A stretch of DNA of 12,544 nt from Rhizobacter sp. (GTDB lineage Bacteria; Pseudomonadota; Gammaproteobacteria; Burkholderiales; Burkholderiaceae_C), in contig JANXVK010000272.1 in NCBI GenBank assembly GCA_025351675.1, positions 1 to 12,544 of the forward strand, given 5' to 3'. A program made the translations under genes and the position numbers. The number at the start of each line of letters is the position of its first letter. Position 1 is the first letter of the stretch. Of the stretch, positions 8,577 to 12,544 are shown one piece after another. The notes below the pieces were generated by a model, which ran no database searches, was not told the DNA's origin, and saw nothing but the letters and a program-made list of their open reading frames with translations.

Positions 8577-8757
8577 GCTTCTTGACGGCGTCCTTGACGT
8601 CTTCCTTCAGATCGCCGTAGGTGGCTTGGGTCTTGCCCGCAGCCTTGTCGACCTTGCCTTCGGCCTCGAGATTTTCGTTGCCGACGATTTTTCCGGTCAC
8701 TTCCTTGACGCTGCCCTTGGCCTGTTCTACGCGACCCTTGACTTGGTCCTTGTTCAT
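8572..8757 (-). CDS. CsbD-family stress protein
   Basis: This is a 61-aa, highly charged small protein. It opens with MNKDQVKGRVEQAKGSVKEV, continues TGKIVGNENLEAEGKVDKAA and ends GKTQATYGDLKEDVKDAVKK-P. That is the CsbD pattern: repeated amphipathic helices with the VKG-xxQAKG-xVKE-xxGK and GK-DKAAGK-Q-xYGDLK signatures. CsbD proteins accumulate under general stress, and their molecular role is unknown. A good Shine-Dalgarno sequence, AAAGGA, precedes the ATG by about 7 bp. It is the last gene of the same-strand run and convergent with the helicase. The 144-bp region before it shows no further gene and no promoter I can recognise. Confidence 0.94.
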   Translation of the reverse strand: MNKDQVKGRVEQAKGSVKEVTGKIVGNENLEAEGKVDKAAGKTQATYGDLKEDVKDAVKKP

Positions 8758-8901
8758 GCTGATTCCTTTGCACTGAGTGAAGAGAGTTGCCTGAAATCGA
8801 CCGGCTTTCGATCGATGACTTCACTGTGCCGAAGGGGCTGTTCAGGGTCTGTCGGGCACGGGGCGAACTGCCTGTAGGACGCTGCGCAGCCGGGTTGCGT
8901 T

Positions 8902-9474
8902 TCAATGCAGCGGTGACACACCGATCAGCCGCAGGTGGGCCCAGAAAAGAAACAACGCGTAAATCGCCAAGCCGCCGACCAGCGCGACCGCGTCATTCAT
9001 CGCCGACGGCGGCGCACCCGGGATCGCGCGCGGCACCGCGCGCTTCTTCACCGCGACTCGGTCCAGCACGGCCCACGCGAGGAATGCGCCGAACAGGATC
9101 AGGTCGACCAGCACGCCGTTTGCGAGCAAGTGCGCGAGCGCCCAGAACTTCACCGCGAGCAGCATCGGGTGCTGGGCCGCGGCCTTGATGCGCCCCGGCA
9201 GGTTGGCCGCGAGCAGCAACGGGAACACCGGCAGCATCAGCAGCAGCGCGATGTGGCGCATCGCGGTCGGCGGTGTCCACACGACGACCGGCGACTGGCG
9301 CGCCAGGCCATAACCGCAGATCAGCAGCGCGAAGCCGGCGATCGAGATGACGGAGTAGATGCCCTTCCACGCGCCCGGGTGGCGCGCGGCCCGCGCGTCG
9401 CGCCACGCGGGCGCGACGATCGCGACCGAATGGATGCCGAGGAACAGCACGAGGCCGACGAGAAAAAGCACCAT
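8902..9474 (-). CDS. NnrU-family integral membrane protein
   Basis: This is a 190-aa inner-membrane protein of the NnrU family, whose wider group includes proteins near denitrification genes and plant 15-cis-zeta-carotene isomerase relatives. About five or six hydrophobic segments can be seen, beginning with MVLFLVGLVLFLGIHSVAIV, where H15 is the usual conserved histidine of the first helix. Other helices are around GIYSVISIAGFALLICGYGL, IALLLMLPVFPLLLAANLPG and NGVLVDLILFGAFLAWAVLD. Family-like features include the HPMLLAVKFWALAHLLANG segment (residues about 102-120), with further histidines that may bind haem or metal. The start at 9474 is set by Shine-Dalgarno AGGAG 7 bp upstream. No denitrification gene is nearby, so a link to nitric oxide metabolism is not supported here. 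It follows the carbonic anhydrase gene by 42 bp on the same strand and may be co-transcribed. Confidence 0.9.
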   Translation of the reverse strand: MVLFLVGLVLFLGIHSVAIVAPAWRDARAARHPGAWKGIYSVISIAGFALLICGYGLARQSPVVVWTPPTAMRHIALLLMLPVFPLLLAANLPGRIKAAAQHPMLLAVKFWALAHLLANGVLVDLILFGAFLAWAVLDRVAVKKRAVPRAIPGAPPSAMNDAVALVGGLAIYALFLFWAHLRLIGVSPLH

Positions 9475-9478
9475 CTCA

Positions 9479-9499
9479 CGCTCCTGCGATGAAGGAGCG
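9479..9499 (-). promoter_or_regulatory. Inverted repeat that includes the Shine-Dalgarno of the nnrU-like gene
   Basis: The arms CGCTCCT (9479-9485) and AGGAGCG (9493-9499) are perfect complements around a 7-base loop. On the minus-strand transcript the 3' arm is the AGGAG ribosome binding site of the NnrU-family gene. If the mRNA is read through from the carbonic anhydrase gene, the hairpin would hide the site; if transcription begins inside it, the site would be free. The stem has only 7 bp, so the effect could be modest. Confidence 0.45.
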
Positions 9500-9516
9500 C
9501 GCAGTCTATCCCCGCA

Positions 9517-10599
9517 TCAATTCGATTCCTTGATCAGGCGCCCGCTGGCTGACTGGATCGGCCGCGCGTTCATCGGGTACAGCCGCGCGAAGATGCCGAT
9601 CTGTTCGGCCGAGATCGGCACCGGCTGCTTCATCACCATCCACAGCACGCCTTCGCTGCACGGCGGGGTGGTCAGCGAGCCCATGTAGGTGAAGTACTGA
9701 CGCTCGGGCGGCAGCAGCTCGTTGACGTTCAGCAGCGTGCGCGCCGGCAGCTCTTCGCCCTTCTCGAGCGGCAGGTTGTTCCAGACGCTTTGCACCACGC
9801 CCTGCGCAGCGCCGCGGTCGAGCAGCAGCGCGACGACCGCGAGGCGGCCGTCCAGATCCTTGTGCACCAAGTGCACGACCATCTCGAACTGCTTGCCGTT
9901 GATGCGTTCTTCCGACGGGCGGTGGAAGTGAAACTGCACCAGCTCGTAGCGCCGCCCCATCACCTCGATCGAGTTGCCGGCGGCCGGGTTGACCTGCACC
10001 GTGTGGCCGTTGTCGATGACGCGAAAGCCGCTCGGCTTGTAGTCGAACTGCACCGGGTCGAGCTCGACCTTGATGCCGTCGCGGATGTCGATCGGACTCT
10101 GGCGCGTGCCGGTCGCGCACTTCGAGAATTCGGGCTTCATTCGGCCCCAGGTGTCGGGGCCGCCGCTGCCGCCGTAGTCCCAGTGCGCGGCGGGCGCGAG
10201 GCCGTCGCCACCATGCACCGGCGCGGCCGCGGCCGGCCGGCGCTGCACCGGGCGCGTTGCCTCGGCGGCGGGCGCGGGGTCGGCGGCCAGCGACGCGCTC
10301 GTCTTCGAGAGCACGCGCATGACATTCGGGTTGGGGGTGTCAGGCGCCTTGATCGCGCCGAGCTTGCGCGCCAAGCGCTCGCGGATCACGTCGAGCGGGT
10401 CGCGGGTCACGTCGATCGGCGCCGCCTTCGGCCTTCTCCGGGCCGGTTCGGTGGCCGACGGTGCCGATTCGGCGGCAGCCGCTTGGGGCGCAGGGGCCGC
10501 GGCGTGATCGGCCCCGAGTGCAAGTTGGCAAGCCGCGCTCAACGCGAGCAGGGCAAAGGCACGGGGCAAGATCCGGGGCAACATGGGCAAGGCGGGCAT
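9517..10599 (-). CDS. Exported alpha-class carbonic anhydrase with a long N-terminal extension
   Basis: Carbonic anhydrase interconverts CO2 and bicarbonate with a zinc-bound hydroxide; bacterial alpha-class enzymes act in the periplasm. The product is 360 aa. Residues 1-30 form a signal peptide (MPALPMLPRILPRAFALLAL, cleavage after LALGA). The catalytic domain runs from HWDYGGSGGPDTWG (139-152) to the end. Zinc ligands are H224 and H226 in QFHFHRPSE and H243 in VVHLVH. H199 in DNGHTVQV fits the proton-shuttle histidine, T310/T311 in SLTTPP the gatekeeper, and C161 with C314 a likely disulfide. Residues 31-138 are an alanine/proline-rich extension with a charged helix-like piece (DVTRDPLDVIRERLARKLGA), making the protein some 100 residues longer than usual. 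Start ATG 10599 has GGAG about 8 bp upstream; ATG 10584 is an alternative within the signal peptide. It follows the MFS gene by 67 bp. Confidence 0.95.
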   Translation of the reverse strand: MPALPMLPRILPRAFALLALSAACQLALGADHAAAPAPQAAAAESAPSATEPARRRPKAAPIDVTRDPLDVIRERLARKLGAIKAPDTPNPNVMRVLSKTSASLAADPAPAAEATRPVQRRPAAAAPVHGGDGLAPAAHWDYGGSGGPDTWGRMKPEFSKCATGTRQSPIDIRDGIKVELDPVQFDYKPSGFRVIDNGHTVQVNPAAGNSIEVMGRRYELVQFHFHRPSEERINGKQFEMVVHLVHKDLDGRLAVVALLLDRGAAQGVVQSVWNNLPLEKGEELPARTLLNVNELLPPERQYFTYMGSLTTPPCSEGVLWMVMKQPVPISAEQIGIFARLYPMNARPIQSASGRLIKESN

Positions 10600-10666
10600 G
10601 GTGCGGTCTCCGGTGCCGAACGAGGCACCTCGCGTCCATATCGACCCGCCACCCGCCGACTTGAGT

Positions 10667-11881
10667 TCAGTGCGGCCCGGTGACCCGCGGCTTGACCCAG
10701 ATCCAAGCGACGACGCCGACGCTCATCATCAGCAGCGACGCCACCGCGAGCCACACCGTCGAGTGCATCACCAGCGGCGCGATCACGCCGGCGACGATGG
10801 CGTTCGCAAGGCTGCCGATGCAGGCCTGGAACGACGAGGCCATGCCGCGCCGCTCGGGGATCAGGTCGAGCACCATCAGCGTCACCACCGGCACCATCAG
10901 CGCCCAGCCGAAGGCGTAGATGCCCAGCGGGATCAGCGCCCACCAAGCCTCGGGCGTGAACAGCAGGTTCAGCGCGAGATTCACGATCGACACGATCACC
11001 ATGATCAGGAAGCCGTGGCGAATCTGGTGCTGCGGCTTGATGCGCCCGGCCAGCCGCCCCGAGAAGAACGCGCCGCCCATGATCCCGGCGATCGTGATCA
11101 GGAAAAACCAGAAGAACTGCCCCGGCGCGAGACGCAGGTGGTCACCGAGGAACACCGGCGCCGACAGCACGTAGAGGAACATGCCGTTGAACGGGATGCC
11201 GCTGGCCAGCGCCAGCATCATGAAGCGCGCACTGCCGCCCATCTCGAGGTAGCCGCGCATCAGGTTGCGGACGTTGAACGGCTGACGCTGGCTCAGGTGC
11301 AGGGTTTCGGGCAGCAGCTTGTAGTTGGCGATCCACAGGATCACGCCGACGGCGGTCAGAAACCAGAAGATCGAATGCCAGTCGGCATGCACGAACAGGA
11401 AGCCGCCGACCATCGGCGCGATCGCCGGCGCCACGCCGAAGTAGATCGTCACCTGCGACATCACGCGCTGCGCATCGGCGGGCGGGAACATGTCGCGAAT
11501 TACCGCGCGCGAGATCACGATGCCGGCGCCGGCCGACATGCCCTGCAGCGCGCGGAAGAACACGAGCTGGCCGATGTTCTGCGACAGCGCGCAACCGACC
11601 GACGCGAGCGTGAACACCACCAGCCCCCACAGCACGACCGGGCGCCGGCCGAAGCTGTCGGAAAGCGCGCCGTGGAACAGGTTCATCAGCGCGAAGCCGA
11701 ACAGGTAGGCCGACAGCGTCTGCTGCATCTCGACCGGTGTGGCGCCGATCGCGGTGGCGATACCGGTGAACGCCGGCAGGTAGGTGTCGATCGAGAACGG
11801 CCCGAGCATGCCGAGGCAGGCGAGCAGGATCGCCAGGGCCCAGCGCGGGGCCTGCCAGAGCGTTCGGGCGTCGGGGTTCAT
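10667..11881 (-). CDS. Bcr/CflA-family multidrug efflux transporter (MFS)
   Basis: This is a 404-aa, 12-helix major facilitator superfamily antiporter of the drug:H+ DHA1 (Bcr/CflA) type, acting in the inner membrane to export small drugs. The N-terminus reads MNPDARTLWQAPRWALAILL and then ACLGMLGPFSIDTYLPAFTG; GPFSIDTYLPAF in helix 1 is diagnostic of Bcr/CflA proteins. MFS motif A follows between helices 2 and 3 as GALSDSFGRRP (71-81). Other features are QGMSAGAGIVISRAVIRDMF near helix 4-5 and LDLIPERRGMASSFQACIGS near helix 11. The ATG at 11881 is chosen since the family start aligns there; the in-frame extension upstream is the antisense-free RNase P RNA region. No Shine-Dalgarno or promoter is evident in the 49 bp between the rnpB T-run and the start. 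The substrate cannot be told from the sequence. Confidence 0.94.
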   Translation of the reverse strand: MNPDARTLWQAPRWALAILLACLGMLGPFSIDTYLPAFTGIATAIGATPVEMQQTLSAYLFGFALMNLFHGALSDSFGRRPVVLWGLVVFTLASVGCALSQNIGQLVFFRALQGMSAGAGIVISRAVIRDMFPPADAQRVMSQVTIYFGVAPAIAPMVGGFLFVHADWHSIFWFLTAVGVILWIANYKLLPETLHLSQRQPFNVRNLMRGYLEMGGSARFMMLALASGIPFNGMFLYVLSAPVFLGDHLRLAPGQFFWFFLITIAGIMGGAFFSGRLAGRIKPQHQIRHGFLIMVIVSIVNLALNLLFTPEAWWALIPLGIYAFGWALMVPVVTLMVLDLIPERRGMASSFQACIGSLANAIVAGVIAPLVMHSTVWLAVASLLMMSVGVVAWIWVKPRVTGPH

Positions 11882-11930
11882 GAGGGGCGGTGGAGATGTC
11901 GGCAGTCGCGCGGTGCGCGCGGGATCGGAC

Positions 11931-11938
11931 AAAAAAAA
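11931..11938 (-). terminator. T-run at the 3' end of rnpB
   Basis: Eight consecutive T residues on the minus strand follow directly after the last paired bases of the RNase P RNA (P1 3' strand ending at 11941, then TC). The hairpin that would precede it is the P1 helix, formed with the distant 5' end, not a local stem. It may therefore act as a partial terminator or a processing site, allowing some transcription into the MFS gene 49 bp further on. Confidence 0.6.
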
Positions 11939-12310
11939 GAGTGAAGCGAGCCGATAGGCCGGATTCTGTGCGGGCAAACCGTCTTGCGACGGCCCACCCG
12001 TGACCGCCATTCCTCTGGGCCGGACATCGCTGTCCGGCTCGGTGCTACCTACCCGCCGGCTCGTGCGGAGCCACACTTCCAGGCAGGCGCCGAGACGCCC
12101 GCCCACGCCGGCCTATTTGGTATTGCTGCGCGTAGAGATTGCCCGTTTCACCCGACCCACCGGCCTCGCGGCCGGCAGATCGACTCGTCTCTGTTGCTCT
12201 GATCCTCACCTCGCGGTGGACAGCCGTTAGCTGCTACGCCGCCCTGTGCAGTCCGGACCTTCCTCCCGCCCGTCTTGCGACGATGCCGGCGGCGGTCTGG
12301 CCCGCTTCAC
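11939..12310 (-). ncRNA. rnpB: RNase P RNA, bacterial type A
   Basis: This RNA is the catalytic subunit of RNase P, which cuts the 5' leader from precursor tRNAs. About 372 nt are present. The ends pair as helix P1: GTGAAGCGGGCC (12310-12299) with GGCTCGCTTCAC (11952-11941), one G-U pair. Conserved region I reads GAGGAAGGTCCGGAC (12265-12251), and conserved region V reads ACAGAATCCGGCCTATCGG (11969-11951). AGAGGAATGGCGGTCAC and the GTGAAACGGGCAATCTC and ACCAAATAGGC blocks are as in other betaproteobacterial RNase P RNAs. The usual GAGGAAAGTCC is changed to GAGGAAGGTCC and the usual CCGGCUUAU to CCGGCCTAT; the two changes compensate each other within P4. A -10 element sits just upstream of the 5' end. 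Confidence 0.96.
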
Positions 12311-12317
12311 CCGCCGG

Positions 12318-12323
12318 ATTATC
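12318..12323 (-). promoter_or_regulatory. -10 hexamer of the rnpB promoter
   Basis: GATAAT on the minus strand lies 7 bp before the predicted 5' end of rnpB at 12310, matching the sigma-70 -10 consensus at five of six positions. The -35 region 17 bp further up reads GTGGTG, a weak match, so the promoter may rely on other features such as the GC-rich sequence between the -10 and the start. Confidence 0.65.
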
Positions 12324-12418
12324 GGCGAGCGTCTGCGCGCCACCACACTGCAGGGCCGGAAAGCCGTGACGCCCGGCGATCGCCGCGCCGCGCGGGTAAA
12401 CTGCCCAGCCGCGGGGCC

Positions 12419-12544
12419 ATGAGCCCGCTCTTGCGTGCGTCAACCGATCGGTGGTTGTCGCGTTTTCATGTCTGGTCTCGCTCTCTCATGCTTGTTTTTG
12501 AAGCCGAGCGGCGACTCATGAAGAGCCCCTTCCCTACCTTTGAA
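12419..12544 (+). CDS. Unrecognised open reading frame, truncated by the window edge
   Basis: ATG 12419 opens 42 codons without a stop to the end of the window. It begins MSPLLRASTDRWLSRFHVWS and ends MKSPFPTFE. I do not recognise a family. No clear Shine-Dalgarno sequence precedes the ATG. Internal ATGs at 12490 and 12517 could also be starts. The codon choice is less GC3-rich than in neighbouring genes (for example CTT, GTT, TTT, GAA in a row), which could mean a non-coding leader, a foreign gene or simply chance in a short frame. It is divergent from rnpB with about 108 bp between their starts. Confidence 0.25.
   Translation, partial: MSPLLRASTDRWLSRFHVWSRSLMLVFEAERRLMKSPFPTFE

Noticed and set aside
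10524..10544. Lipobox in the carbonic anhydrase signal peptide (LSAAC)
   Set aside because: The -3 position is serine, not leucine, valine or isoleucine, and a normal signal-peptidase I site (LALGA) follows, so a soluble exported protein is more likely.
10583..11944. 453-codon open frame on the plus strand opposite the MFS gene
   Set aside because: The translation is a low-complexity run of H, R, D and E, typical of the antisense frame of a GC-rich membrane-protein gene. The minus-strand frame has full MFS motifs.

Overview
The window looks like a chromosomal housekeeping segment from a GC-rich betaproteobacterium of the Burkholderiales, probably near the Rubrivivax/Leptothrix/Ideonella group. 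The evidence is the high GC in third codon positions, a mraZ-rsmH start of a division/cell-wall (dcw) cluster, a beta-type RNase P RNA, a CrgA-like LysR regulator and GC-rich palindromic spacers. This placement is inferred from gene content and style; no database search was run.

Layout. 1-1073 (minus): the first two genes of a dcw cluster, mraZ and the N-terminal part of rsmH, with a candidate MraZ operator just upstream of mraZ. 1319-1707 (plus): a YCII/YciI-like gene broken by a frameshift and an in-frame stop. 1727-4303: a divergent pair, mmsA (CoA-acylating methylmalonate-semialdehyde dehydrogenase, minus) and a LysR-type regulator (plus). Their 108-bp spacer holds a mmsA promoter and a perfect 8-bp inverted repeat about 64 bp upstream of the predicted mmsA start site, where a LysR activator usually binds. 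4436-4867 (minus): a universal stress protein. 4954-about 5450 (plus): the wreck of a DedA-rhodanese fusion gene, with large internal deletions. 5528-6424 (minus): a DUF72/YecE protein, divergent from a UvrD/Rep-type helicase at 6478-8568 (plus). 8572-12310 (minus): a same-strand run which, in transcription order, is rnpB, a Bcr/CflA-type MFS exporter, an alpha-carbonic anhydrase with a long N-terminal extension, an NnrU-family membrane protein and a CsbD-like stress protein. 12419-12544 (plus): a short open frame running off the window.

How the parts relate. Most genes are independent housekeeping or stress functions, not one pathway. The clear regulatory units are MraZ acting on its own operon and the LysR/mmsA divergon. 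The spacers at 502-644, 4304-4435 and 5451-5527 are very GC-rich and hairpin-forming, and resemble dispersed intergenic elements. Two of the three border a convergent junction or a decayed gene.

I found no convincing undescribed multi-gene system. The best leads are a compensated base-pair change in the P4 core helix of RNase P RNA, the LysR operator architecture, two different decaying genes, and the carbonic anhydrase N-terminal extension.
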